Part shown: piece after piece, positions 1 to 8,785 of the stretch | Position numbering within the stretch: the stretch's first letter is position 1 | Layout: the number at the start of each line of letters is the position of its first letter | NCBI GenBank assembly: GCA_964620425.1 | Contig: CAZUGV010000013.1 | Location: 1 to 45,467 of the forward strand | DNA length: 45,467 nucleotides | Direction of reading: 5' to 3' | From: DASXUG01 sp964620425 | Lineage (GTDB): Bacteria; Pseudomonadota; Gammaproteobacteria; Burkholderiales; Methylophilaceae | Position numbers and translations under genes: made by a program | The notes under the pieces: generated by a model | The model's database searches: none | What the model was told of the DNA's origin: nothing | Seen by the model: the letters and a program-made list of their open reading frames with translations, nothing else

Positions 1-41
1 TTTACGTGCGGCTTCGTCCGTTCAAATTTACCTTTTGCCAT
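1..41 (-). CDS. tuf: Elongation factor Tu, N-terminal fragment (cut by window edge)
   Basis: The first 41 bases, read on the minus strand, begin with ATG and encode MAKGKFERTKPHV, the usual N-terminus of bacterial EF-Tu. The rest lies outside the window. An AAGGAAG ribosome-binding site sits just upstream. EF-Tu is the GTPase that delivers aminoacyl-tRNA to the ribosome. Its place right after tRNA-Tyr, tRNA-Gly and tRNA-Thr on the same strand matches the classical tRNA-tufB operon of proteobacteria, which supports the call despite the short fragment. Confidence 0.93.
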   Translation of the reverse strand, partial: MAKGKFERTKPHV

Positions 42-119
42 AATATTCTTCCTTTTAAACCAGTTAAACTTTAAGCTTCACAATCAAGAACATACCAACA
101 CCATACACGCCAGCACTCT

Positions 120-194
<75 letters not shown>

Positions 195-258
195 GCTTTA
201 GATCCCCAACACTACATGCAAAAGCAGATTAGCGATATAGCCAACCACAGACCAAATC

Positions 259-334
259 TGGAGCGGGCGACGAGGTTCGAACTCGCGACATCTTGCTTGG
301 AAGGCAAGTGCTCTACCAACTGAGCTACACCCGC
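259..334 (-). tRNA. tRNA-Gly(TCC)
   Basis: Cloverleaf on the minus strand with acceptor GCGGGTG/CGCCCGC (one G-U pair), anticodon loop CTTCCAA giving TCC, discriminator U as usual for tRNA-Gly, and an encoded CCA. It is the middle tRNA of the tuf transcript. Confidence 0.96.
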
Positions 335-396
335 ATACCCGCCAGATTTCTGGCCCATAAACTCTAATTCAACAAAACACCTGACCAACTAAATAA

Positions 397-483
<87 letters not shown>

Positions 484-497
484 AAACCGAACCCAAG

Positions 498-526
498 ATT
501 ATGCTCACATTTTCACTTACTGTCAA
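498..526 (-). promoter_or_regulatory. Sigma70 promoter of the tRNA-Tyr/Gly/Thr-tuf operon
   Basis: On the minus strand TTGACA (521-526) and CATAAT (498-503) are separated by exactly 17 bases. This is nearly a perfect consensus promoter and lies 14 bases before the tRNA-Tyr gene, as expected for a strong stable-RNA promoter. Confidence 0.85.
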
Positions 527-594
527 ACCTAATATTAAATTATTTATTATCTTATCCATACATATTTAGTTTTAGCTAAATTCAATACTGCTCG

Positions 595-1770
595 CTAGTA
601 CCGTGGCACATACTCAGGATAGGCTTTAGCATAAATCGCTAAATCTTTATCTAATGTGTGCCAGTTCACAGTTTTTGCTACTGCAGCATAAACCCAATGC
701 ACGATTGGATTTTGGTGGCGGCAATAGTTTGTAAGTGCAACCATTTCATTACCCAGTTCAATTTTTGGGGCATATCCTGTTTGTCCACTTTGAATGGCTT
801 TTGCGCCAACGCTGTATGACCATTGCACCGCAGCCTCCCAAAGACGAAAATACAGAAACCATTCTTTAGGTTGTTTGTAGTCTATACCGATAAATTTGTT
901 TATAACTTGATCGCCCACTCTAAAACAGAGCATAAATGAAACTATTTTCCGCGTATCTCGCAAGCGCAATATTACATAATAGGCATGTTCATATTGAGTA
1001 ATCAAATCAAAAAATTTTCGATTCAGACGCTCGAACTTTGTGTCACCTTTTTCATAGGTTTGCCAAAACAGGGAAAAAATTTCATCCATCACTTCAATAC
1101 TAGGTCGCTGCATAACCACAATATCAATGGGTGCTTGAGCTGCTTGCTTTAGCTTCTTTTTTAATTTGTTGCGGCGCGAAGCTTTGAGTGAACCAAGGTA
1201 TCCATCAGAATCTTTTCCAGCCAACTTAACTTCAGCGCCAGGAAAACTGACCAATCTAAATAAACCCGCTTTGTTTAAGAACGCTGAAAATGCATGTTGA
1301 TGTTGGTTGCTAAAGTCCTTCCACACACGCATGGGTGCTTTAATTTCGCTCGCATAGACCTGCATTGCTTGATTGACCGCCTCTAATACAGCCTGTGCTT
1401 CTACGCCATCAATCATACCTACGCGACCTTCGTCACTGCATGGCGAGCCTATAAAAAAAGTGCGCTGATAAAGCAGTGAAGGCATCACCTTACCAAGCAA
1501 TTGAATAGTAGGCAAAAGGAATGGGGGCACAACAAGACTTATCGGCACATTCATCACAAAAGCTGGTGCGATGGCAATTGGCTCTTCTTGTTCTTCCGTA
1601 TAAACCACACCATAAGTGAAGGCGAACTGATCTTGCAACTCAGCTTGCTCTAGCGCCAAATACCACCAACGCCCTTCAAATGGTTCTGCAAAGCAAGCAT
1701 CCCACAACTCACTTGAAATTTTGGTTGCCGAATCAACCCATTCAACACGCAATATATGATTTGAGCTCAT
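595..1770 (-). CDS. FemAB/BioF2-like GNAT-fold acyltransferase
   Basis: 391 residues. The middle holds a very basic stretch (SRRNKLKKKLKQA, near residue 200) followed by the hydrophobic GNAT-like core. This layout is typical of the BioF2-like/FemAB-type acetyltransferase family (Acetyltransf_6), whose members transfer acyl or aminoacyl groups to peptidoglycan precursors, lipids or sugars. No signal peptide or membrane segment is obvious, so it is probably cytoplasmic. It starts 2 bases after the aminotransferase stop and is the last gene of a four-gene operon. The ribosome-binding site is weak (AAAGAT), which suggests translational coupling. The family assignment rests on overall pattern. The substrate is unknown; acylation of an amino-sugar made by the neighbouring aminotransferase is an inference. 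Confidence 0.7.
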   Translation of the reverse strand: MSSNHILRVEWVDSATKISSELWDACFAEPFEGRWWYLALEQAELQDQFAFTYGVVYTEEQEEPIAIAPAFVMNVPISLVVPPFLLPTIQLLGKVMPSLLYQRTFFIGSPCSDEGRVGMIDGVEAQAVLEAVNQAMQVYASEIKAPMRVWKDFSNQHQHAFSAFLNKAGLFRLVSFPGAEVKLAGKDSDGYLGSLKASRRNKLKKKLKQAAQAPIDIVVMQRPSIEVMDEIFSLFWQTYEKGDTKFERLNRKFFDLITQYEHAYYVILRLRDTRKIVSFMLCFRVGDQVINKFIGIDYKQPKEWFLYFRLWEAAVQWSYSVGAKAIQSGQTGYAPKIELGNEMVALTNYCRHQNPIVHWVYAAVAKTVNWHTLDKDLAIYAKAYPEYVPRY

Positions 1771-1772
1771 TT

Positions 1773-3014
1773 TTAATCTTTATTTTTTCTGTGTTGCGAC
1801 ACTTTTTGGATGGTCTTACACACTATATCGAAAGCCTCTTCTTCTAACCAAAGACTGTTGCTAATAATCATGCTACGTGCAGCGAAATCTCTAGCATTGG
1901 GCGTTTGGAGCGAATCTAAATATGAGGAAAGATAATGATAATCACCCAGCGAATGAATAAACAAACGCCCAACTCCAAGGCGTTGCTGCCAAATTTCCGA
2001 CAAAACTTGGTTACGCAATCGTTCACTTGGTAGCAACACAATGATAAACGGCCAGACCCCTTGTGTGCTGGCAAAGTCATCAATCACACACACGCCTTGC
2101 ATCCGTCGTAATCGCGCAACGCGTTGCAAAGCTTGTTCGCGAGTAAGCTGGTAGTACGCAGGCAATCTCTGAAGCGCCTTAGCTCCGACGCGCTTTCGCC
2201 AAGATCCTACACGATGAAGTGGAAACTTTAGACTACAGTAGTCGCCCACCGCGCTCAACAAATCACCACGCTTTAACGCTGCTCTAAGTGGCATTCCAAA
2301 TACAAGCGCCATCGAAATTGGCCTATATAGCAAGGCATAACCTAGCAACTCAACCATACGCTTTAGCTCATGAAAAAAATTGCTGGATGTTACTTGCTGG
2401 CTTGTTAGCTTCAGCGCCTGCTGCATCAATTGATCTCGTGCCACCAATACACCACCTGCAAAAATGGTTAAACCTTTACCCACGCCCAAACTGTAAAAAC
2501 CAATATCACCAAAGGTACCCACAGACTGACCATGCAAAGTTGCCCCTAATGATTGTGCTGCATCTTCTACCACATATGCACCACATTGCTTTGCCACTTC
2601 AAGCACGGTTAGCATATCGACCACTCGACCAGCTAAATGCGTTGGAACTATCGCTAAGGTATCTTGATTGCATAGTTGACTTAAAGCATCGTTATCAAGC
2701 GCAAAATGGCTCACTGAAGTATCACAGAGCACTGGATTTAAGCCGCAATATACCACTGCAACGACCACCCAAGGACAAGTGTAGGCAGGAATAATGACAC
2801 TTTGCCGATTACTCATTTTTTTCAACGTGAGCAACGCAACTACTAGTGCCGCTGTACCAGAACACTCTACCTGCACCCAAGGCACGCCAATCATTTTTGC
2901 CAACGCATCCTCAAGCGTCGCAGAAGTTGGCAAAAAATCACGCCAGCGTAGTGGCAAACCTGCGGTGGGAGGCGGCTCTTTTAGTCTATTTAGCATAGCC
3001 AAACATTCTATCAA
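1773..3014 (-). CDS. DegT/DnrJ/EryC1/StrS-family PLP aminotransferase
   Basis: 413 residues of a PLP-dependent, fold-type I aminotransferase that typically makes amino-sugars on nucleotide-linked sugars. Visible signatures are the phosphate-binding CSGTAAL (residues 51-57), IIPAYTCPW (74-82), the cofactor-ring aspartate in VVEDAAQSLGA (D151) and the Schiff-base lysine in SLGVGKGLT (K180) followed by FAGG. The start is a TTG preceded at good spacing by GGGGAAGG; an ATG six codons further in has no ribosome-binding site. It lies between the EamA pair and the acyltransferase. ArnB-like chemistry together with ArnE/F-like transporters is suggestive, but the actual sugar is unknown. Confidence 0.85.
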   Translation of the reverse strand: MIECLAMLNRLKEPPPTAGLPLRWRDFLPTSATLEDALAKMIGVPWVQVECSGTAALVVALLTLKKMSNRQSVIIPAYTCPWVVVAVVYCGLNPVLCDTSVSHFALDNDALSQLCNQDTLAIVPTHLAGRVVDMLTVLEVAKQCGAYVVEDAAQSLGATLHGQSVGTFGDIGFYSLGVGKGLTIFAGGVLVARDQLMQQALKLTSQQVTSSNFFHELKRMVELLGYALLYRPISMALVFGMPLRAALKRGDLLSAVGDYCSLKFPLHRVGSWRKRVGAKALQRLPAYYQLTREQALQRVARLRRMQGVCVIDDFASTQGVWPFIIVLLPSERLRNQVLSEIWQQRLGVGRLFIHSLGDYHYLSSYLDSLQTPNARDFAARSMIISNSLWLEEEAFDIVCKTIQKVSQHRKNKD

Positions 3015-3068
3015 ACTTATTGACCTTCCCCTTAGCGGCTATCCACCGATGACATGCACCAAAACTAT

Positions 3069-3455
3069 TTAATCTTGAGATTTTTTTGATTCGCTTATAC
3101 TCAAACAAACAATTCCCAACACAATGCACAGCGCCCCCACTATCTGCATCAACTTCAAATGCTCCCCAAAAAACAGAGTAGATATCAACAACACGAATAC
3201 TATTTCCAAATGTGATGCAGCGAATGCAGGGCCTACAGGCGCATGCTTAAGCAATGTCATCCAAGCGACGAACGCGCCCAAGTACCCCAAGACTGCACCA
3301 TAAATCCAAACGCCTCTAAACACCTGAATAAACCAATCCAACTGCAGTGCAAACGGAGCAACATTTGATGACGCTAGCTTGAACGACACCTGTGTAAGCG
3401 TATCAAACAGCATCAATACACCGAAACCTATGACATAAAAATAGACTTTATTCAT
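3069..3455 (-). CDS. Half-size EamA/DMT-superfamily membrane transporter, second subunit
   Basis: 128 residues with about four hydrophobic segments, the size of SMR-type or ArnE/ArnF-like half transporters and not of ten-helix EamA proteins. The C-terminal half reads like a DMT repeat (AASHLEIVFVLLISTLFFGE, then two closing helices). Its ATG overlaps the stop of the upstream half transporter as ATGA, so the two are translationally coupled and probably form a heterodimer. Such pairs include flippases for lipid-linked sugars (ArnE/F). That role here is an inference from the aminotransferase and acyltransferase downstream. Confidence 0.75.
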   Translation of the reverse strand: MNKVYFYVIGFGVLMLFDTLTQVSFKLASSNVAPFALQLDWFIQVFRGVWIYGAVLGYLGAFVAWMTLLKHAPVGPAFAASHLEIVFVLLISTLFFGEHLKLMQIVGALCIVLGIVCLSISESKKSQD

Positions 3456-3814
3456 GCATACACTCCCACCAAGATAACTCCCAGCGTAATAAGCAGAATC
3501 CCGATCATGCGCATACGATCCAATCGCTCGTTAAAAATCAATCTACCAGCGACCACAATAGCGACCATATTGATTGCACCTAACAGCACGCCTTGTGAGA
3601 GTGAAAGCACAGATAAAAATGCAAGCCAGATCACAAACTCAAGACAAAAACAAATAATCCCAATCCAAAGTGGAGCATTAGAAAGCATCGATTTCCAGCG
3701 CATCCACTCATTGGCTGACGTATTTTCAGCAGTCGCCGCGTACTTTAACGCCACATGACCGAGGGTATCGCACACAACATTAAGAACCCATATAAACAGC
3801 GCGAGGGATGACAA
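3452..3814 (-). CDS. Half-size EamA/DMT-superfamily membrane transporter, first subunit
   Basis: 120 residues, about four membrane segments, and a late motif (GVLLGAINMVAIVVAGRLIF plus NERL) typical of the DMT/EamA repeat. The only start that fits is TTG at 3812-3814, with AGGCGGA just upstream; an in-frame TAG lies four codons further upstream and no early ATG exists. It is the first gene of the operon and overlaps the next by 4 bases. It is probably the partner of the following half transporter in the inner membrane. Substrate not deducible. Confidence 0.72.
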   Translation of the reverse strand: MSSLALFIWVLNVVCDTLGHVALKYAATAENTSANEWMRWKSMLSNAPLWIGIICFCLEFVIWLAFLSVLSLSQGVLLGAINMVAIVVAGRLIFNERLDRMRMIGILLITLGVILVGVYA

Positions 3815-4149
3815 TGATTCCGCCTGACTCTATTCGAATAAGAATGAATTTTAGCACACTACAAAAAAACAACCTGTAGCGAAGCAATTGAGGTGTCCGA
3901 GCCATTAAAATCCACTCGCTTGACTAACATGGTTATGCCCAGTTTGATTGCAAAGTCTTTTTCTAATCGCTAGATAGGTTACTTTGCACCAAAGTATCGC
4001 CTGCACATCTAGCTAACCATGCCCTACAAATCAACGCAGATGAGAAACCACTATAAATAGATCCGAAGTGGAAAGCCTTCAAAACCGTTGCCATCCCAAA
4101 ACTATTGAGCACTGCTTTACAGATTCAGCAATTGAAGTTGATATAAAAG
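3815..4149. other. Intergenic stretch without recognisable gene
   Basis: About 335 bases between the minus-strand transporter operon and the tRNA terminator. No ORF with a plausible start and family pattern was seen in either strand. The minus strand carries a possible -10 box TAAAAT about 40 bases before the first transporter gene, without a convincing -35. Short open stretches in the right half did not match a transposase or other family I know. Confidence 0.5.
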
Positions 4150-4176
4150 AAAAAGCCCCAAATGTTGGGGCTTTTT
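4150..4176 (-). terminator. Rho-independent terminator after tRNA-Asp
   Basis: An 11-bp stem (AAAAAGCCCCA/TGGGGCTTTTT) with a short loop. It closes the hupB-tRNA-Val-tRNA-Asp transcript on the minus strand and, being symmetric, could also stop plus-strand transcription. Confidence 0.85.
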
Positions 4177-4214
4177 ATCTAATTGCGCTGCTTCATTAAA
4201 CATACGCTAATTTG

Positions 4215-4291
4215 TGGCGGAGCGGACGGGACTCGAACCCGCGACCCCCGGCGTGACAGGCCGGTATTCTAACCAACTGAACTACCGCTCC
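4215..4291 (-). tRNA. tRNA-Asp(GTC)
   Basis: A 77-nt cloverleaf on the minus strand: acceptor GGAGCGG/CCGCTCC, anticodon GTC, discriminator G (the usual identity base for tRNA-Asp), TTCGAGT in the T loop and an encoded CCA. It follows hupB and tRNA-Val in one transcript. Confidence 0.96.
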
Positions 4292-4363
4292 TAAACTTGT
4301 TGCATTCCATAACACTTGCAACTTAGTTGCCAGTTAGCTTCTGGTATTGCATACGTTGATGAC

Positions 4364-4439
4364 TGGTGGGTGCTAACGGGGTCGAACCGCTGACATTCGC
4401 CTTGTAAGGGCGACGCTCTACCAACTGAGCTAAGCACCC
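4364..4439 (-). tRNA. tRNA-Val(TAC)
   Basis: A 76-nt cloverleaf on the minus strand: acceptor GGGTGCT/AGCACCC, anticodon loop CTTACAA giving TAC, encoded CCA. It begins about 20 bases after the hupB stop codon. Confidence 0.96.
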
Positions 4440-4459
4440 GTCTTCATCAACGAAGACCG

Positions 4460-4732
4460 CTAGTTTACACTATCTTTTAAAGCTTTACCAGCCCTAAATT
4501 TAGGTGACTTAGCAGCTTTGATGTTAATTTCTGCACCTGTACGAGGATTACGACCACTTCTCGCTGCACGATCTCCCACATAAAATGTACCAAATCCTAT
4601 CAATGTTACGGTATCACCTTTTTTTAAGACCTTGGTGATAGTAGAAGTTGCAGCATCCAAAGAACGCCCAGCAGCAGCTTTAGAAATTCCAGCGGCTTTA
4701 GCAATATGGTCAATCAAATCTGATTTATTCAC
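4460..4732 (-). CDS. hupB: DNA-binding protein HU-beta
   Basis: 90 residues beginning VNKSDLIDHIAKAAGIS. The GTG at 4730-4732 is chosen as start because AAGGGG lies 7 bases before it and the length then equals that of other HU proteins; an upstream in-frame ATG would add 23 unlikely residues. HU is a small dimeric nucleoid protein that bends DNA non-specifically. The body has the family's GFGTFYVGDRAARSGRNP arm with the proline that intercalates into DNA, and the ending AAKSPKFRAGKALK. It follows lon, the standard betaproteobacterial order, and is co-transcribed with two tRNAs. Confidence 0.95.
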   Translation of the reverse strand: MNKSDLIDHIAKAAGISKAAAGRSLDAATSTITKVLKKGDTVTLIGFGTFYVGDRAARSGRNPRTGAEINIKAAKSPKFRAGKALKDSVN

Positions 4733-4856
4733 TTGTAATCCCCTTTCGTCATTATTAATATGTGCAGGCTCTTCCCTGTGCCTAGCTTTATAGCAAGTCA
4801 CAAAAGCTTATGTCAAGCCTTTGTGACAAATTTACACAGAAATGCTGAATCTATCG

Positions 4857-7307
4857 TTAATGTTTTGTGACAACAGCAACCTCAGGCTCTTTAGACTCAC
4901 TCTCTGCACTGACAACCACCTCTGGTGTCACCGCCAATTCATCGAGAGGGGTAGGACTACGCTCAAGCGCATACTCTAACACTTCATCTATCCATTTAAC
5001 TGAGTGTATTTCTAGACCATCTTTTATATTTTCTGGGATTTCAGTTAAATCTTTCACGTTTTGATCAGGAATCAGGACTATTTTGATGCCACCGCGATGT
5101 GCCGCCAATAGCTTTTCCTTCAATCCACCAATCGGCAACACTTCGCCTCGTAGTGTAATTTCCCCCGTCATTGCAACATCTGAACGTACTGGGATTTTGG
5201 TTAATACAGACACCAATGCTGTACAAATTCCAATCCCTGCACTAGGTCCATCTTTTGGCGTGGCCCCTTCTGGAAAGTGAATATGAATATCATTTTTTTC
5301 ATAGAAGTCCTCAGGAATTCCTAATCGCTTTGCACGGCTCCGAACCACGCTCATTGCTGCCTGAATTGACTCTTGCATCACTTCGCCCAACTTACCTGTT
5401 TTGATTGCAACGCCTTTCCCTGGAAGTAAGACTGATTCAATAGTGAGCAACTCACCGCCCACTTCAGTCCAAGCAAGCCCTGTCACCTGTCCTATCTGAT
5501 TTGATTTTGCAGCAATGCCGTAATCAAAACGTTGTACGCCAAGATACTTATCTAAATTTGCAGGGGTTACAGAAACCTTTTTAAAGCTTTTACCTGTTGC
5601 CTTATTTACGGTTGTTAATAATTCCTTGACGACTTTTCGGCAAATTTTTGAAATTTCCCTGTCCAAGCTTCGCACACCTGCTTCACGTGTGTAATATCGG
5701 ACAATGTCACGCACAGAGGCCTCTGAAACGTTAATTTCGTTTTCTTTTAACCCATGCGTTTTTAACTGCTTAGGTAATAAATAACGCATCGCAATATTCA
5801 CCTTTTCATCCTCTGTATAACCAGCTAGACGAATCACTTCCATACGATCTAGCAAAGGGGCAGGAATATTAAGTGAGTTAGAAGTAGCGACAAACATAAC
5901 ATCAGATAAGTCATACTCGACCTCGACATAGTGGTCAACGAAGGTATGATTTTGCTCTGGGTCTAGCACCTCCAACAGAGCAGATGATGGGTCACCGCGA
6001 AAATCCTGACCCATTTTATCCACTTCATCGAGCAAGAAAAGCGGGTTTTTTACAGCAACCTTGGTCATACTTTGTAAAATCTTGCCTGGCATAGAGCCGA
6101 TGTAAGTACGTCTGTGTCCACGAATTTCAGACTCATCACGAACGCCGCCTAAAGCAACACGCACAAACTTGCGATTTACCGCTTTAGCAATACTTTGCCC
6201 AAGCGAGGTCTTACCAACGCCAGGTGGGCCAACAAGACACAAAATAGGTGCTTTTAGTTTATCAACGCGCTGTTGAACAGCAAGGTACTCGACGATGCGC
6301 TCTTTTACTTTATCTAGTCCGTAGTGATCTTGATTCAGTATATTTTCAGCAACAGACAAATCTTTGCTGATTTTGGTTTTTTTCTTCCATGGCAAATTCA
6401 CGAGAGTTTCAACATAATTCCGCACAACGCTTGCTTCTGCTGACATTGGCGACATCATTTTGAGTTTTTTCATCTCAGCATGCGCTTTTGCCAAAGCATC
6501 TTTGGGCATTTTTGCATCTAAAATACGTTTTTCAAGTTCCTCGATATCCGCATTTTCATCTTGCTCGCCAAGCTCTTTTTGAATGGCTTTCACTTGTTCA
6601 TTCAAATAGTATTCGCGTTGGCTTTTTTCCATCTGGCGCTTTACGCGACCACGAATACGCTTCTCAACTTGCAAAATATCAATTTCAGACTCAAGCAAAC
6701 CAAGTAAATGATCTAAACGCTCTGTTACACTGAACATCTCAAGGATGCTTTGCTTTTCCTCAAGCTTCAGCGTGAGATGTGCAGTAATGGTGTCTGCCAA
6801 GCGACCAGCATCATCAATAGTTGCGAGAGAAGTAAGAATTTCTGGTGGGATTTTTTTATTGAGCTTAACGTATTGATCAAACTGAGTAAACACTGTACGC
6901 ATTAACGCCTGTGTTTCACTTTCATCTTCAACAGTATTTTCAATTTGCTCAACTTTTGCAGCAAAGCAATCTACCGTATCTACAAACTCAACCACGCGTG
7001 CGCGGTGCACACCTTCGACCAACACTTTTACCGTGCCGTCGGGTAGCTTGAGCATTTGCAATACCGTTGCAATTGTACCTACTTCGTACAAATCAGAACC
7101 GTCAGGCTCGTCGTTGTTAGGTGACTTCTGCGCAACCAAGAAAATCTGCTTATTGTGTTCAGACGCCAACTCTAAAGCCCGCACAGATTTAGCACGACCA
7201 ACAAATAGAGGGATAACAAGGTGAGGGTAAACTACAACATCACGTAAGGGCAGCAGAGGCAACAAGCCAGCCTCAGCCGAAAATTCTGGGATAGTTTTAT
7301 CTGTCAT
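4857..7307 (-). CDS. lon: ATP-dependent protease Lon
   Basis: 816 residues with all Lon domains in order: N-terminal substrate-binding domain (about 10-205), coiled coil, AAA+ module with Walker A GPPGVGKT (360-367) and Walker B FLLDEVDK (424-431), then the protease domain with catalytic Ser689 in PKDGPSAGI and Lys732 in GGLKEKLLAAHRG. It degrades misfolded and regulatory proteins in the cytoplasm. A C-terminal tail of roughly 30 residues, rich in Glu, Val and Ser, extends past the usual end. A sigma32-type promoter lies 56 bases upstream. Flanked by clpX and hupB. Confidence 0.97.
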   Translation of the reverse strand: MTDKTIPEFSAEAGLLPLLPLRDVVVYPHLVIPLFVGRAKSVRALELASEHNKQIFLVAQKSPNNDEPDGSDLYEVGTIATVLQMLKLPDGTVKVLVEGVHRARVVEFVDTVDCFAAKVEQIENTVEDESETQALMRTVFTQFDQYVKLNKKIPPEILTSLATIDDAGRLADTITAHLTLKLEEKQSILEMFSVTERLDHLLGLLESEIDILQVEKRIRGRVKRQMEKSQREYYLNEQVKAIQKELGEQDENADIEELEKRILDAKMPKDALAKAHAEMKKLKMMSPMSAEASVVRNYVETLVNLPWKKKTKISKDLSVAENILNQDHYGLDKVKERIVEYLAVQQRVDKLKAPILCLVGPPGVGKTSLGQSIAKAVNRKFVRVALGGVRDESEIRGHRRTYIGSMPGKILQSMTKVAVKNPLFLLDEVDKMGQDFRGDPSSALLEVLDPEQNHTFVDHYVEVEYDLSDVMFVATSNSLNIPAPLLDRMEVIRLAGYTEDEKVNIAMRYLLPKQLKTHGLKENEINVSEASVRDIVRYYTREAGVRSLDREISKICRKVVKELLTTVNKATGKSFKKVSVTPANLDKYLGVQRFDYGIAAKSNQIGQVTGLAWTEVGGELLTIESVLLPGKGVAIKTGKLGEVMQESIQAAMSVVRSRAKRLGIPEDFYEKNDIHIHFPEGATPKDGPSAGIGICTALVSVLTKIPVRSDVAMTGEITLRGEVLPIGGLKEKLLAAHRGGIKIVLIPDQNVKDLTEIPENIKDGLEIHSVKWIDEVLEYALERSPTPLDELAVTPEVVVSAESESKEPEVAVVTKH

Positions 7308-7329
7308 GAGAAACCTTCAATGTAAGCCA

Positions 7330-7350
7330 CGTACAGTCACATACTGTACG
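7330..7350. promoter_or_regulatory. Inverted repeat in the lon leader
   Basis: CGTACAG and CTGTACG form a perfect 7-bp inverted repeat around a 7-base centre, between the lon promoter and its start codon. It could be an operator or a leader hairpin. It does not match LexA, whose half-sites have the opposite orientation. Confidence 0.4.
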
Positions 7351-7362
7351 CGTATGTTTATA

Positions 7363-7390
7363 AATAGGGGCAAACAATGCTTGTTTCAAG
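7363..7390 (-). promoter_or_regulatory. Sigma32 (heat-shock) type promoter of lon
   Basis: On the minus strand CTTGAA (7385-7390) is followed after 14 bases by CCCCTATT (7363-7370). The sigma32 consensus is CTTGAAA, 13-15 bases, CCCCATNT, so both boxes and the spacing agree, with one or two mismatches in the -10 part. Confidence 0.75.
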
Positions 7391-7439
7391 TGCTGGTAAA
7401 TAATAAAAATTAAATGCAGCAAATATACTTAGTTAGAAT

Positions 7440-8708
7440 TTAACTCGCTGATTCGGCTAAACGATTATCGTCAGAGTAAATCATAATAGGTGGGTTCTCA
7501 CCTGTGATAACACCTTCATCGATCACCACTTTAGTTAAATTAGGGATCGAAGGCAAATCAAACATAATTTCGAGCAATGCATGCTCAATGATGGAGCGCA
7601 AACCACGCGCCCCTGTTTTACGCTCAAGGGCCTTTTTAGAGATTACACGCAACGCACCTTCACGGAATTCCAGCTCTACGCCTTCCATCTTAAATAATTT
7701 AGCGTATTGCTTAGTGAGTGCATTTTTAGGTTCAACTAAGATCGTCATCAAAGCGTCTTCATCTAGCGATTCTAAAGTAGCGATTGCTGGCAAGCGTCCA
7801 ACAAACTCAGGAATCAATCCGAATTTAATTAAATCTTCTGGCTCCACATCACGCAACACCTCACCAATAGCGCGTGAGTCTTCTTTACTTTTCACTTCCG
7901 CACCGAAACCTATACCGCCTTTTTCGGAACGCCTGCGAATCACTTTATCCAAGCCATCAAACGCACCACCACAGACAAATAGAATGTTTGTAGTATCAAG
8001 CTGCACAAATTCTTGGTTTGGATGCTTACGACCACCTTGTGGCGGCACCGAAGCAACTGTACCCTCAATAAGCTTAAGCAACGCCTGTTGAACGCCCTCA
8101 CCAGAGACATCACGGGTAATAGAGGGATTATCAGACTTACGTGAAATCTTGTCGATTTCATCAATATACACAATGCCACGCTGGGCTTTTTCGACGTCAT
8201 AATCACATTTTTGCAACAGCTTTTGCATAATGTTTTCAACGTCCTCACCCACATAACCAGCTTCGGTCAATGTAGTAGCATCCGCCATTACAAATGGAAC
8301 ATCCAGCAAACGAGCAAGCGTCTGAGCGAGCAATGTTTTACCTGAACCAGTTGGACCAATCACTAAAATATTACTCTTAGCGATCTCAACGTCATCTTTA
8401 GCAGATGGTTGATCTAGACGCTTGTAGTGATTGTAGACCGCAACAGCTAAACTTTTCTTAGCTTGCGTTTGACCAATGACGTATTGATCAAGAATTTCGC
8501 AAATTTCTTTGGGGCTAGGCAAGTTACCATCACGCGGCTTGATACTGCTTTCGCCCTGCACTTCTTCGCGGATAATATCGTTGCATAAATCTACACACTC
8601 ATCGCAAATAAAGACGGACGGCCCAGCAATTAGCTTTCTAACCTCATGCTGACTTTTCCCACAAAAGGAACAGTACAGTAGTTTTTCGCCTTCAGCTTTA
8701 GTCACCAT
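7440..8708 (-). CDS. clpX: ClpX, ATP-dependent unfoldase of ClpXP
   Basis: 422 residues. The N-terminal zinc-binding domain shows Cys13, Cys16, Cys35 and Cys38 (CSFCGK...CDECVDLC), which recognises substrates and adaptors. The AAA+ module follows with Walker A GPTGSGKT (118-125), VYIDEIDK as Walker B, and RRSEKGGIGFGAE. It unfolds tagged proteins and feeds them to ClpP. The gene lies 77 bases after clpP and before lon, and the length is normal. A GGAAAAA ribosome-binding site precedes the ATG. Confidence 0.97.
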   Translation of the reverse strand: MVTKAEGEKLLYCSFCGKSQHEVRKLIAGPSVFICDECVDLCNDIIREEVQGESSIKPRDGNLPSPKEICEILDQYVIGQTQAKKSLAVAVYNHYKRLDQPSAKDDVEIAKSNILVIGPTGSGKTLLAQTLARLLDVPFVMADATTLTEAGYVGEDVENIMQKLLQKCDYDVEKAQRGIVYIDEIDKISRKSDNPSITRDVSGEGVQQALLKLIEGTVASVPPQGGRKHPNQEFVQLDTTNILFVCGGAFDGLDKVIRRRSEKGGIGFGAEVKSKEDSRAIGEVLRDVEPEDLIKFGLIPEFVGRLPAIATLESLDEDALMTILVEPKNALTKQYAKLFKMEGVELEFREGALRVISKKALERKTGARGLRSIIEHALLEIMFDLPSIPNLTKVVIDEGVITGENPPIMIYSDDNRLAESAS

Positions 8709-8785
8709 GAGTTTTTCCTATTTATTATTTATTGCGTGTCGCATTTGTTACATTTTCAATTGTTTAGTGCAACAGCAGGCAAATA

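Noticed and set aside
2288..2794. Long plus-strand ORF (168 codons) opposite the DegT gene
   Set aside because: It runs antisense through the conserved motifs of the aminotransferase, has no recognisable family pattern and depends on codon bias of the opposite strand.
3815..4149. Transposase remnant in the gap before tRNA-Asp
   Set aside because: Short open stretches exist in several frames but none aligned with a transposase motif, and no terminal repeats were found.
7504..8091. 195-codon plus-strand ORF opposite clpX
   Set aside because: It is a mirror frame of a conserved AAA+ gene without its own motifs or a convincing ribosome-binding site.
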